A stretch of 64,000 nt of DNA from Nilaparvata lugens (taxonomy: Eukaryota; Arthropoda; Insecta; Hemiptera; Delphacidae): positions 29,287,179 to 29,351,178 of the forward strand of contig NC_052518.1 of NCBI RefSeq assembly GCF_014356525.2, read 5' to 3'. The translations under genes and the position numbers were made by a program. Each line of letters begins with the position of its first letter. Within the stretch, counting starts at the first letter, position 1. Below the pieces are notes generated by a model. That model did not search any database. It was not told where the DNA came from and saw only the letters and a list, made by a program, of their open reading frames with translations. Of the stretch, positions 10,896-19,497 are shown one piece after another.

Positions 10896-11525
10896 ATGAT
10901 ATCTCAAGATCACATAATGTTGCATGAAAGATGAGGATTATTATCTTTTGATAAAAGATGGACAAAATATTCTCCACATTTGTCCGCAGAAAACATGGCG
11001 AAAGAGGGATTTATATTAGCATGTGCGCCAGACATTGTGCGCTGTGTATTTTGTTCAATTTGTTTGGGAAAATGGGAAGAAAGTGACATACCAGCAATAG
11101 AACATGCAAGGTACAGTCCGAACTGTGCATTGAGAAGGAAAGATAATATAGCAATTGAAGAGGAGAATTCTGATAGTAATATTCTACACCAATACCAATA
11201 TGAAGAAAGATATTTAACTTTTAATCATGTAGAAGATTCATCCATTCAAGGAGAGTATTTTGAGAAGCATCATCCACATTGTGACTATTGTGAATCATTA
11301 TCTGATAAAGCAGAGTTATTTGTGAGAAATGGTTATTTCTTACATAAAAATCACTATCTGCAATGTGTCTATTGCAAATATATTATCGAAAATCCATTTG
11401 AAAAAGTAATACATTTACCGTTTAGTTTATATGAAGAGTGCGAGAAAGAAGCGCGAGGAGAGGATTATCCAGATATACCACATCGTAAAGATGAGCCAAA
11501 ATCGCATGCATACAGTATACTCTAG
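10896..11525 (+). pseudogene. BIR-domain (inhibitor-of-apoptosis-like) protein, one nonsense codon
   Basis: The frame runs from an ATG at 10896 but meets TGA at 10932-10934, where Polinton 2 has TTA. Downstream, a BIR zinc module is complete: C-x2-C-x16-H-x6-C with the usual GF and W residues (AKEGF..., LGKW, EHARYSPNC). A second, less complete BIR-like segment follows near 11310-11390 (AELFVRNGYFLHKN, CVYCK). BIR proteins of viruses bind caspases or IAP antagonists. Here the role is inferred only from the fold. It is divergently oriented from the polymerase, with about 130 bases between starts. No RING is visible after the BIRs. Confidence 0.8.
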
Positions 11526-11665
11526 AAGGTTTTTGTCCTCCGAGGACAAAAATCCTCCCCTTCGAGGACAAAAATTGTCCTCGGAGGACAAAAATCCTCC
11601 CTCCGAGGACAAAAATTGTCCTCCAAGGACAATTTTCCTCTCCTCCTCAGAGGATAAAATCGAAG
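11526..11665. repeat. Palindromic repeat array after BIR gene
   Basis: Six or so copies of a palindrome of the type gtcctccgaggac embedded in tttttg...caaaaat, alternating in orientation. Polinton 2 has only about two copies at the same place (58455-58540). The array overlaps the BIR stop codon region and could form stem-loops in the transcript, so a 3'-end or termination role is possible but unproven. Confidence 0.7.
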
Positions 11666-12305
11666 TAGAAATGTACTTACATGTGTTGGTTGATGCTGCA
11701 TGAATGACAGGTATCTCCTCGACTGTAGATGCACAGGTGTAGATACCGGCTATGCTTCCTTTTCAGACTGCATGCTGACCTCTCGGGTATGTTGCCTCGA
11801 CGAGAGCTCAACTGGTTATGAGGTCGGAACCCAAGTTGTGAGGTAAGAAAATGCTGTGAAAACAATCAAATATTCAATAACTGATAATATTAGAAATCAA
11901 TAAGCATCACGAGAGACAGGATGGTATTCAAAATATAGAATGTTTGAGTGAGCCCCATACTGAGACGTAGAGGAGAATTTTTTTTTTCACCTTCTAGCAG
12001 GTGTGGCTGTCACTCAGCAGACACTGCCCCATGCTGAGTTCTAGAGGAGATTTTTTTTTTTACCTTCTAACACGTGTCGCTCACCCGAGGATGCTATTCA
12101 AAAATATAGAATGTTTGAGTGATTGTAACGGTTTTTTATTATAGGAGAGAATACTTACAAATCTGAATGATGTTGATAACGATGTGGGAGCACATGTTGT
12201 TCCGTGCCTAAGGGAGAAATTTGAATTTTTTGTTGTATCACGCCTCGCTCTCACTCGCACGAGCCTGGAACAGAGAGAGAAACGCATGGTATATGAACAG
12301 AAGTA
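11666..12305. other. Non-coding region upstream of the two-exon gene
   Basis: No supported gene. It contains a diverged direct duplication of about 130 bases with shared blocks attcaaaatatagaatg and tgagtgagccccata (11929 onward) repeated near 12028-12120. The segment 11670-11790 is conserved in Polinton 2 (58336-58440), but most of the rest is absent there. The region should hold the promoter of the plus-strand two-exon gene. Confidence 0.5.
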
Positions 12306-13819
12306 ATGAGAGGAAAATTGTCATTTACATCAGAGTCAGATTTGAGTGTACTTCCCACATTGTACGAGATGAGTTCTCCATCATCATCAACATCATCGTT
12401 CATCCTCCCAGATAGCCCACCAGCCCATCAACGCATCCTCAACTACTGGCAACAGAAAGCTGCCCTTGCTGCCGAGTCGTCCGCTGCTGCAGCCGCCCCT
12501 TCACCGCTCACCATGGAACCACCATCACCGGGTGGCGAGATCATGCTGGGAGACAGTCCTCTTCAACGGTTGGCGCCACCTGCTACCTGGGCACCGCGGC
12601 GAGCGGTGCTAACTACTCTATCGAACAAGACCAAGCAGAAGCAGGGGAAGAGGAGGTTGACGTTTGAGGAGGCTGAGGTTAGCGGGGAAGAGGATGAGGA
12701 GACAATCTACTCACAAACAAAGGTTAGTTTCAACAAATATTATTAACTTGTATGTGCACAGATTTTTTAACAATTAATCATGGAAAAAATCTGTACACAT
12801 ACAAGCCTTTGATTATTATTATTATTTGACAGCAAGGAAATATTATTTGAACTGATTAGAAATTGAATTATTGATTAAAGTAATCGATCATGCATCAATT
12901 ATTTGTTAGCAATGAAATATTATTTGAACCATTTAGAAATTGAATTATGAGATATTAGTGTTTAAAGTAATCAATCATGTCTAAATTATTCGATAGCAAG
13001 GAAATATTATTTGAACCAATTAGAAATTAAATTATTGTTTAAAGTAATCGATCATGCATCAATTATTTGTTAGCAATGAAATATTATTTGAACCATTTAG
13101 AAATTGAATTATGAGATATTAGTGTTTAAAGTAATCAATCATGTCTAAATTATTCGATAGCAAGGAAATATTATTTGAACCAATTAGAAATTAAATTATT
13201 GTTTAAAGTATTCGATCATGCATAAATTATTCGATAGCAAGGAAATATTATTTCAATAACTGATATTACTCACTTTATGTAGAGAATGTCTTGTCAATCT
13301 GATGATGTCAAGTTGAGATTATGACAATAATCTGTTGATAATCTGATGTAGAGATTGTGTAGTGAATCTATTGATCAAGTTCTCTAGTATGATGATAATC
13401 TGAAACAAATAAGACACTAATCAAATATTTTTCAACAGAAACGTGCTAGAATGGAGGACAACTCCTCAATGGTTCCACTACTAGAGGAAGTGCGGCGAGC
13501 GGGGGATGAGTTGGACTTTGTGCAACTAATCAACCAGCCTGTAGCCAAACCCTGGATGCCGCTGAGAGAGTTAAAGGAGCACACACCCTACCTCATTATT
13601 GCACTAAGGGAGCAAACGAATATACATGGGCGACGAGTTATTTTAAAAATTAGCAATGCAGCAAGCAAATCTGTGTGCGAGGTATATTTACCACAACGAT
13701 TTGCTTCCTGCATTACCACAGAAAAAATAGAACAATTTAATAAAACTTGTAAAAATTTTGTAATGATGGTATCACATAAGTTGGGGAATTGGTCTGATAT
13801 AAAAATTGTTGAGCATTAA
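12306..13819 (+). CDS. Two-exon Polinton gene, putative nucleic-acid-binding protein, 265 aa
   Basis: Exon 1 is 12306-12722 (139 codons), ending at a donor acaaag|gttagt. Exon 2 is 13439-13819, beginning after ttttcaacag, and the phase is zero. The same splice sites are conserved in Polinton 2. The N-terminal half is Ser/Pro/Ala-rich and probably disordered, with a basic stretch (KTKQKQGKRR). The C-terminal half has the pattern KPWMPLRELKEHTPY...YLPQRFA, a small conserved domain seen in insect Polinton proteins that I loosely associate with nucleic-acid binding. Function is not established. Without splicing, exon 1 would stop seven codons into the intron. Intact in Polinton 1, interrupted by non-LTR element A in Polinton 2. 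Confidence 0.72.
12747..12805. other. Conserved hairpin just inside the intron
   Basis: cttgtatgtgcacagattt pairs with aaatctgtacacatacaag across a short loop (one mismatch in the stem). Polinton 2 has an equivalent hairpin, with a perfect stem, at about 41955-42018. The loop differs between copies while the stem is kept. It lies right after the stop codon of the unspliced form, so it could mark a 3' end or influence splicing. Confidence 0.65.
12826..13260. repeat. Intron minisatellite
   Basis: Five or six units of about 80-90 bases, with blocks agcaaggaaatattatttga and aattgaattat...taaagtaatc. The corresponding intron of Polinton 2 holds about seven units of a related 92-base repeat, so the array has expanded independently within the intron. 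Confidence 0.75.
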
Positions 13820-13832
13820 CAATTTTTATATC
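13796..13832. terminator. Hairpin over the stop codon of the two-exon gene
   Basis: gatataaaaattgtt and aacaatttttatatc form a perfect 15-bp stem with a 7-base loop containing the stop region. An outer pair (atcacataag / cgacttatgtgat) flanks it. Polinton 2 keeps the inner stem at about 40645-40675. It may act as an RNA 3'-end signal between convergent transcripts. This role is inferred. Confidence 0.5.
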
Positions 13833-13947
13833 TATACTATTCATCGACTTATGTGATACGAATTGTATAGATGTATGTATATGTGAAAGTAGTATTAGTA
13901 GTGAATAAATTGTAATGTTGTTTTTATAAAAATTGTTTTCAATTCTT

Positions 13948-14070
13948 ACCTGTTGTTGTTGTTGATAAGTTCACAATAAATAGTAGAAACACAGAAGAAT
14001 GGTTCACCTTTCACCTGCTTACACTCTGTTGTGAATGATATTTAAATAAGCTGAGCTCCCCTTTTATAGT
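13948..14070 (-). promoter_or_regulatory. Conserved TATA box and leader exon with splice donor, minus strand
   Basis: On the minus strand, actataaaag (14070-14061) is followed about 110 bases later by caacaacaacag|gtaagaatt, with the last exon base at 13950. Polinton 2 has the same TATA word (40392-40401) and the same donor (after 40526). No protein start is obvious in the leader. It points toward the polymerase and away from the capsid genes, so a non-coding 5' leader for the minus-strand genes is a reasonable inference. Confidence 0.55.
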
Positions 14071-14105
14071 TTGTTGCGAGCATGCTCAGTAGTCTTCACT
14101 ACTAC

Positions 14106-14114
14106 ACAGACACA

Positions 14115-14176
<62 letters not shown>
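14106..14176. repeat. (CA)n microsatellite
   Basis: A near-pure CA run of about 35 units upstream of the leader TATA box on the minus strand. A longer TG/CA run is at the same site in Polinton 2 (40252-40348). Open frames through it are artefacts. Confidence 0.95.
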
Positions 14177-14178
<2 letters not shown>

Positions 14179-14502
14179 CATACAGCCAAGTGGCGGCTTC
14201 GGTGAGTTGATGCGTTGCTCCCTCCCACATCTGTTTTGACATGTGTTCCTGCAGATATGGGTGGGCGCAATGAGATCATTTCCCCCTTTTCAAATTGCCT
14301 TCACCTTTTCAGATTTGTTATTTGAAATAATATTCTTATCATTCAAGCAATCTATCATAGCAATCTGATACATGGTGTGAATTCATTTCCAACTCAATTG
14401 AAAATTAAACCAATTCAATTTTCTTTTGATGAAGTTGGTGTAATGATTAATTAATTAATTAACCTCAGTTAATGTTCAACCATTGAGTTGAAAGGTAAGA
14501 AA
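14177..14502. promoter_or_regulatory. Upstream region of the late capsid cluster, with conserved splice donor
   Basis: Holds a palindromic taat repeat (about 14444-14462) and a conserved donor ttgaaag|gtaaga, with the last exon base at 14494, eight bases before the PLA2 start. The donor is also present in Polinton 2 (exon end at 39946). If used, it would remove the PLA2 start and could feed late mRNAs to downstream capsid genes. That is an inference. Otherwise AT-rich without genes. Confidence 0.45.
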
Positions 14503-15201
14503 ATGGTATGTAGGAGAAAGCAGAGTTCAAGGAAATGAGGTAAAGGAATCTTGAGTTCAGCGGCAAAAGTTTTTAAGGGTGTGTCAGGTTTGGCAGGTAA
14601 TGTCACATCAACTATTCTAAATAAGCTAATTGACAATCTGCAAGATGAAATTCATATTCCCGGATACCAGTGGTGTGGCCCGGGCACAAAGGTTAATGAA
14701 AGGTTAAAGAGAGGTGATCAAGGTATAAATTCATTAGATAGAGCCTGTAAGGTACATGATATAGCGTATACGCAAAATAGCGATAATAAAATTCGAGCGG
14801 TAGCTGACAGGGCTCTAGCAAACACTGCTTGGGACATATTCAAAAATCCACAAACACCTCCTGCTGAGAAAGCACTTAGCTATCTTGTTACAAACGTCAT
14901 GAAAGCTAAAGCAGCGTTTGGTGGGTCTTTGAGAAAGAAGAAGAAGAAGAAGGGGAAGAATGAGAGGAGAAGTTATAGTAATGATATTAGACACAAATCT
15001 ATAGCTCAGTTGAAAAAGCATATTGCAGGAAAAGGGTATTTTTTGAAGCCTTTTCCTCAAATAACTAGTGGGGGGAGAGTTTTAATTCCACCCCCTCCAC
15101 CACCGCCATCATCATATGGAGTGAGTTTATTCCCTCAAAAACAAGTTAAGAAACGTAGAACAACAAAGAAGAGTAGGAAGAAGAAGAAGAAGAAGACATG
15201 A
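14503..15201 (+). pseudogene. PLA2-like minor capsid protein, early in-frame TGA
   Basis: The ATG at 14503 is followed by TGA at 14536-14538, after which the frame is open to 15201 (216 codons from 14551). The domain has a calcium-loop motif WCGPGT and the catalytic HDxxY (ACKVHDIAY), as in parvovirus VP1 and adintovirus PLA2 proteins, which breach endosomal membranes during entry. After the domain come Lys-rich stretches (likely nuclear localisation) and a proline run. The C terminus is very basic. The TGA is present at the same codon in Polinton 2, so it is older than the two copies or is bypassed. The stop overlaps the protease start by ATGA. Confidence 0.85.
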
Positions 15202-15554
15202 ATATTGAAGGAGAATTGAGTAATTATGATTTGATTGATTGGTCGAAATTATTACAGATTTGGCTAAGAGGTATATATATGCTAGATACATTACCCAAAA
15301 AAATTCTAAAAAACGAGAATGCCATTGTGAATTTAGCAAGGGAAAGCAAGGATGTTACATATTGGGTTGCATATAAAAAAGCCAGCTCCAATGTTTGGTA
15401 TTTTGATCCAATTGGAAATTTACAACCACCATACGAATTAGACAAATATTGGAAAAAAGAAATTGGAGTAAATATATTTTATAATGTAGAGCACATGCAA
15501 CCATCAAATAGTGATTTTTGTGGTCATCTTATGTTATTGTTTCTTGCAAATTAG
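15198..15554 (+). CDS. Adenain-like capsid maturation protease, catalytic His replaced
   Basis: 118 aa, short for the family but normal for Polintons. By comparison with adenovirus protease and the paralogue at 38881-39246, the catalytic residues should be His55, Asp70, Gln101 and Cys108. Here residue 55 is Tyr (TYWVAY) while the Polinton 2 copy has His (MHWVAY). Asp, Gln and Cys are kept (YFDP, HMQP, DFCG). The frame is otherwise intact. The enzyme normally cleaves capsid precursors. This copy is predicted inactive. The start overlaps the preceding stop by four bases. Confidence 0.85.
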   Translation: MNIEGELSNYDLIDWSKLLQIWLRGIYMLDTLPKKILKNENAIVNLARESKDVTYWVAYKKASSNVWYFDPIGNLQPPYELDKYWKKEIGVNIFYNVEHMQPSNSDFCGHLMLLFLAN

Positions 15555-15594
15555 TTGTAATTAAGTGTTTGTGCTGAACGAAAAACATTACAAG

Positions 15595-16287
15595 ATGGTT
15601 GTTATTACATTAAGATCTAACACAAGTAACCTCTACGAACATTTACAAGAAATTATAGAATTGGATAAAAATCGTGAATGGGAAATTGGATTGATTAATT
15701 TTTGTAGCTACAATAGTATTGCAAACGTTAACAAAGGAACAAATTCCAGCTTCAAATATGGTGATACATTAATTGAGCTGGATACGGGGGCATATGAAGT
15801 TGAGGATATTATAAAATCTTTAAAGAATGAATTGAATATTGATGAGAAGAAGAATAAACTTATTATACATGCAAACACAAATACTATGAAGATTGAAATT
15901 CATTCTGATAAAGCTATTGATTTAACACGTACTGATTCGATTGGTAAGATACTTGGTTTTGATAATGTTGTTTTGGAACCAAACAAATGGCATTATTCTC
16001 AGCATTTGGTTAACATAACAAGCATTGGTAGTATTGTACTCGTGTGTAATTTAGCATGTGGTAGTTACTCTGATGGGAAACAAAAACATATAATTTACGA
16101 ATTTTTACCAAAGGTTCCTAGTGGTTATTTAATAAACGAAGTACCATCACCGATTATCTATGTACCTTTGAATACGCATTGAATTCAAACTATTAATGTA
16201 AAGGTAACAGACCAGAACGGATCGTTTATTGATTTCCATGGAGATGCAATTACAATTAGGTTGCACATACATGAAAAACAAAAGTAA
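15595..16287 (+). pseudogene. Penton-like single-jelly-roll minor capsid protein, late nonsense codon
   Basis: The start is chosen at the ATG of MVVITLRS (15595), matching the Polinton 2 copy. An upstream frame from 15565 is not conserved. The frame stops at TGA 16180-16182, where Polinton 2 has CGA, and then stays open for 34 further codons to TAA at 16285. The truncation would remove the last strands of the fold. The protein resembles the vertex protein of Polintons by position between protease and major capsid gene, and by its beta-rich pattern. A CGA to TGA change at a CpG is typical decay. Confidence 0.75.
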
Positions 16288-16292
16288 ACATA

Positions 16293-16478
16293 ATGGGTTA
16301 TCTTGTTTTCAATCCACGTTCAAATAAGATGTGTACACGCAATGTCATCAGAGAGACGAACGTGAGAGCATCAACACCTAAAAACAAACGAGCTTTGTCG
16401 GCTAAAAGTTCAAGAATATTAGAAAAGTTAGGTTTTATAGTTAATTGGCGGAATGTTAGGAGGAGCGGCCGCAATTAG
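16293..16478 (+). CDS. Small basic protein, 61 aa, overlapping the major capsid start
   Basis: Reads MGYLVFNPRSNK... with many Lys and Arg and a final LEKLGFIVNW. Its frame is conserved in Polinton 2 (about 30800-30985) apart from the start codon. The 3' end overlaps the major capsid ATG by 26 bases. Small basic proteins at this position in other Polintons may be core or cementing proteins; the role here is not known. Confidence 0.6.
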   Translation: MGYLVFNPRSNKMCTRNVIRETNVRASTPKNKRALSAKSSRILEKLGFIVNWRNVRRSGRN

Positions 16479-17691
16479 TGAAATTCTGGACGTGGAGACA
16501 GACCTTCGGTTTTATAATGATATAACCAAATTCCAATATCACACTCATACAGTTTATTTGGGACAAGAAATAAAAAACTCTGATGAGGCATGCATTGGCA
16601 TAAATTCTTTAGATGTCTATTCTTTACCTTGCAAATCATTTATATTCATTGAGGGAACAGTTGACTGTACAAAACCGGGAACAGACCCGGCTGATCCACC
16701 AGTTGCGGCAGACTATAAATTAAGCAGTAACGTAATCGGCAACCTTTTTGACCAAATACGATATGAATTAGCAGGTCAGCAAATTTCTAAATCAAGATTG
16801 ATTGGATTAACATCCACAATTAAAGCTATACTAGTGAAGAATATGCTCGATAAGAACACATATCACTTGGCTGGTTTTGACAGAGCAGGATATGAGCTAA
16901 CGGATAATAAATTCACTTCCTGTATACCGCTGAAATTAATCCTCCCGATTTTTGAAGATTTTCAAAGAATAATTTTAAATTTTAAACAGGAACTCGTCTT
17001 ATTGAGGTCACCAACAGACCTAAATTGTGTTGAGTCTGCAAGTGGAACAATCGTTAGTATGAAAATTACAAAACTGCAATGGAGAATGCCCTACATAACT
17101 TTAGAAGATCACATAAGACTGAAATTTTTGAGACTGCTCGATGCTGAAACTCCACTGAAATTAGGTTTCCGGCATTGGGAAATTTGTGAATTACCAAATT
17201 TGCAAAATTCACTTAACCATTCTTGGGCAGTTCACACTACATCGAGTTTTGATAGTCCAAAATACATTATAATTGCATTTCAAACCGATCGTAAGGATAA
17301 AATTGAAAAATCAATATCTAATTTCGATAGCTGTGGTATTTACAATGTTAAAGTATATTTGAACAGAGAGTATTATCCATATGAAAATCTGCTAGGTAAA
17401 AAGGAGGTATTATACCGGATGTTTTTGGATTTCGTGCCCTCGTATTATAATCATTCAATCAATAGCGAACTCGGAACAGAAATTGACTTTAAAACGTTTT
17501 GTGATTCAACACCACTGGTTGTTGTGGACTGTTCACACCAAGCAAGTCATTTGAAATCATCGACAGATGTTCGTATTGAAATGGAATCTAATAGTGCAGT
17601 ACCTGCAAATACTTCCGCCTATTGCGTTTTAATTAGCGATCGTGTGATGGAGTACACACCTCTGACGAGCATGGTGAAAGAAGTTCAGTAA
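16453..17691 (+). CDS. Major capsid protein, double-jelly-roll (hexon-like)
   Basis: 412 aa, intact. The start MLGGAAAISE is conserved in Polinton 2. The blocks IKNSDEACIGINSLDVYSLP and KSFIFIEG match the N-terminal jelly-roll region of Polinton major capsid proteins (annotated in databases under F54H12.2-like names). It is somewhat shorter than many family members. The rest is beta-rich with a conserved C terminus VMEYTPLTSMVKEVQ. It would assemble as trimeric hexon-like capsomers. The gene lies directly after penton and small basic genes in the late cluster. Confidence 0.85.
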   Translation: MLGGAAAISEILDVETDLRFYNDITKFQYHTHTVYLGQEIKNSDEACIGINSLDVYSLPCKSFIFIEGTVDCTKPGTDPADPPVAADYKLSSNVIGNLFDQIRYELAGQQISKSRLIGLTSTIKAILVKNMLDKNTYHLAGFDRAGYELTDNKFTSCIPLKLILPIFEDFQRIILNFKQELVLLRSPTDLNCVESASGTIVSMKITKLQWRMPYITLEDHIRLKFLRLLDAETPLKLGFRHWEICELPNLQNSLNHSWAVHTTSSFDSPKYIIIAFQTDRKDKIEKSISNFDSCGIYNVKVYLNREYYPYENLLGKKEVLYRMFLDFVPSYYNHSINSELGTEIDFKTFCDSTPLVVVDCSHQASHLKSSTDVRIEMESNSAVPANTSAYCVLISDRVMEYTPLTSMVKEVQ

Positions 17692-17791
17692 TTTTATTGA
17701 TAGAGTGCACAGCGTACAATATTATATAAGGTGTGCACTCTGACAAATTTGGTTCATTATCAGTTTCACCTTTGAACAGGTAACATCTAAA

Positions 17792-18733
17792 ATGTCCTAT
17801 TCTTTGTGTTCTGATATTTTGGACAAAGCGCAAACTCAGTCTATTGGTATCCAGTGCGATCTTGATTCCGATAGTTTCTATTATGAACCAAGGTGCAGTA
17901 CACCGATCCAGAAGCCACAGCAGGTGGAGGAGGAGCAGAAACGGGAAGAGGAGGAGGAGGAGAAAGACGGAGGATTCGACGAGCCCGCCGAAGAGAAAGA
18001 AGTGGACAAGCAAGTGAGTACGAAAATTGCTACAGTTGATCTTCACTGGTTTAAACAAGATTGTAATCAAATTATTGTGAAAGAACTTGCCATAATTGAT
18101 CAGTTTAATAATTATATTGTATTCCATTTCAAATCACCATTTGCAAAGACAGAATTGAGTGCAAAATTGTATAACGATGTAACATGGTTAGAACGTCACT
18201 ATCATAAAATAAAATGGGAGGATGGAGATTTAGAATACACTGACTCATTAATACGTGATTACCTTGTAGGTTATGAAAAAATTTTCACAAAAGGAACTGA
18301 GAAAGCAAAGTTTTTAAGAAGATTACATACTAACGTTCAATGTATACCAGAGGATTTCGCAAAACCTGATTTCAGCTTTTTCACTAGTTCATGGTGTTAT
18401 GGTGTGTGTAACATTCATAAAAATAGACCAGATGGACGGTGTGCTTTGTTCAGTGCTCAACATTATAATTCTTTGTTGTTCAAAAATATGTATCAAACGA
18501 ATAATTTCATGTGTGAAAACAATCGAATGCAAAGTATGAAAATGGCCGCGATGTACACAAATTCGCAGAAAAGAAACTTTGCTCGTTATGGATTCTTCTA
18601 CAATGGAAAAGAGATTCAGTGTGTTTATTGCATGCATGCATTGAGACTGCATAAAGCACGTACATGTTGTCTGTCTACAATTAATGAAGAAAGGCCACTT
18701 TATTACTCTATAATAGTGCCAGCCTACACTTAG
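17792..18733 (+). CDS. Polinton accessory protein with C-terminal BIR-like motif, 313 aa
   Basis: Residues 1-40 are polar. Residues 41-75 form an acidic Glu/Lys run (probably disordered). From about residue 80 comes a conserved domain with FKQDCNQIIVKELAI, NDVTWLERHYHKIKWEDGD and DSLIRDYL, a pattern repeated in many invertebrate Polinton and related proteins of unknown function. The C-terminal 70 residues contain NSQKRNFARYGFFYNGKEIQ and CVYC, which look like the first half of a BIR repeat, but the downstream His and Cys ligands are not in BIR spacing. It could be a divergent BIR or a different zinc fold. Damaged in Polinton 2. Confidence 0.65.
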   Translation: MSYSLCSDILDKAQTQSIGIQCDLDSDSFYYEPRCSTPIQKPQQVEEEQKREEEEEEKDGGFDEPAEEKEVDKQVSTKIATVDLHWFKQDCNQIIVKELAIIDQFNNYIVFHFKSPFAKTELSAKLYNDVTWLERHYHKIKWEDGDLEYTDSLIRDYLVGYEKIFTKGTEKAKFLRRLHTNVQCIPEDFAKPDFSFFTSSWCYGVCNIHKNRPDGRCALFSAQHYNSLLFKNMYQTNNFMCENNRMQSMKMAAMYTNSQKRNFARYGFFYNGKEIQCVYCMHALRLHKARTCCLSTINEERPLYYSIIVPAYT

Positions 18734-18752
18734 TTTTGTTCATTCGGTTATC

Positions 18753-19028
18753 ATGGATCCGAGAAAGTGGTTGGCTGCTGACAACGAGTTGGAAGTGAGG
18801 TTAAAAAACTGTATTGATTGGTATGACGAGTGTGAAAGTGCAATTAGGAAATCAACTCATGAAAATTATAGTTTGGCGAAACAATTAAAAGACATTTTTC
18901 TAAGCACGGTTAATTTAAATGACATAAGAGACTATCTATGTTATTATCGTCCTCATAATTTGTGTATAGATAAGTTAATTAAAATTGAAGATGAAATTAT
19001 GAATAGTTGTGGTAAAATGTGTAAATAA
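18753..19028 (+). CDS. Small Polinton protein of unknown function, 91 aa
   Basis: Starts MDPRKWLAADNELE, 20 bases after the previous stop, suggesting one transcript. Predominantly helical, with several Cys (NCIDWYDECE, CYY, NSCGKMC). Conserved in Polinton 2 (28252-28527) apart from one stop, so it is a real gene. No known domain seen. Confidence 0.65.
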   Translation: MDPRKWLAADNELEVRLKNCIDWYDECESAIRKSTHENYSLAKQLKDIFLSTVNLNDIRDYLCYYRPHNLCIDKLIKIEDEIMNSCGKMCK

Positions 19029-19176
19029 ACTTTTTCTGTGTTCAAATGATTTTTCTGACAACAGCAATGCATGTGGTGTGATCTTTTTATACAAGTGAGA
19101 CACGAGCCCCTTCAAGCAACTGTTGTTCCTAATAAGTACAGCACGTGCACCTTGTCAATTTATAGAACAGAGACAC

Positions 19177-19497
19177 ATGCCAAACATCTGGGAATCCATT
19201 AACATGCAGTGTTATGGTTTTTCAAAATTCAAAAAATTAACTCGTCTCTTGATGGGAATTTCATTTAACGAATTTGATTCAATTGCGAAGAATATTAAAT
19301 TTTCAACAGGATGTCAAGATGCTGATTTATCTGAGATATTCGAATTACTCGATATACTAGACAGCGGTCATCTACATTATGATTGTACAAATGATTCGCC
19401 ATTATCTGTTGTTAAAAATTCCGATGAACTTTGGAAATGCTTGTACGATATGCAGATAAAAAATGTAAAAGAACTTAGATCATTGACCTCTCTGTAG
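19177..19497 (+). CDS. Last Polinton gene, helical protein of unknown function, 106 aa
   Basis: The start is at ATG 19177 (MPNIWESINMQCYGFSKF). An earlier frame from 19123 lacks ATG. The protein is helical with repeated acidic Leu-rich stretches (IFELLDILDSGHLHYD) and resembles small adaptor-like helical domains, but I cannot name it. Its last 17 codons lie inside the repeat unit that is reiterated through the right terminal repeat and present inverted in the left one. The Polinton 2 copy is cut short at 27838-28053. Confidence 0.6.
   Translation: MPNIWESINMQCYGFSKFKKLTRLLMGISFNEFDSIAKNIKFSTGCQDADLSEIFELLDILDSGHLHYDCTNDSPLSVVKNSDELWKCLYDMQIKNVKELRSLTSL

Noticed and set aside
14064..14279. 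Open frames of repeated Cys-Val or Thr-His (also 40070-40408 and 40151-40667)
   Set aside because: Translations of the CA/TG microsatellite.
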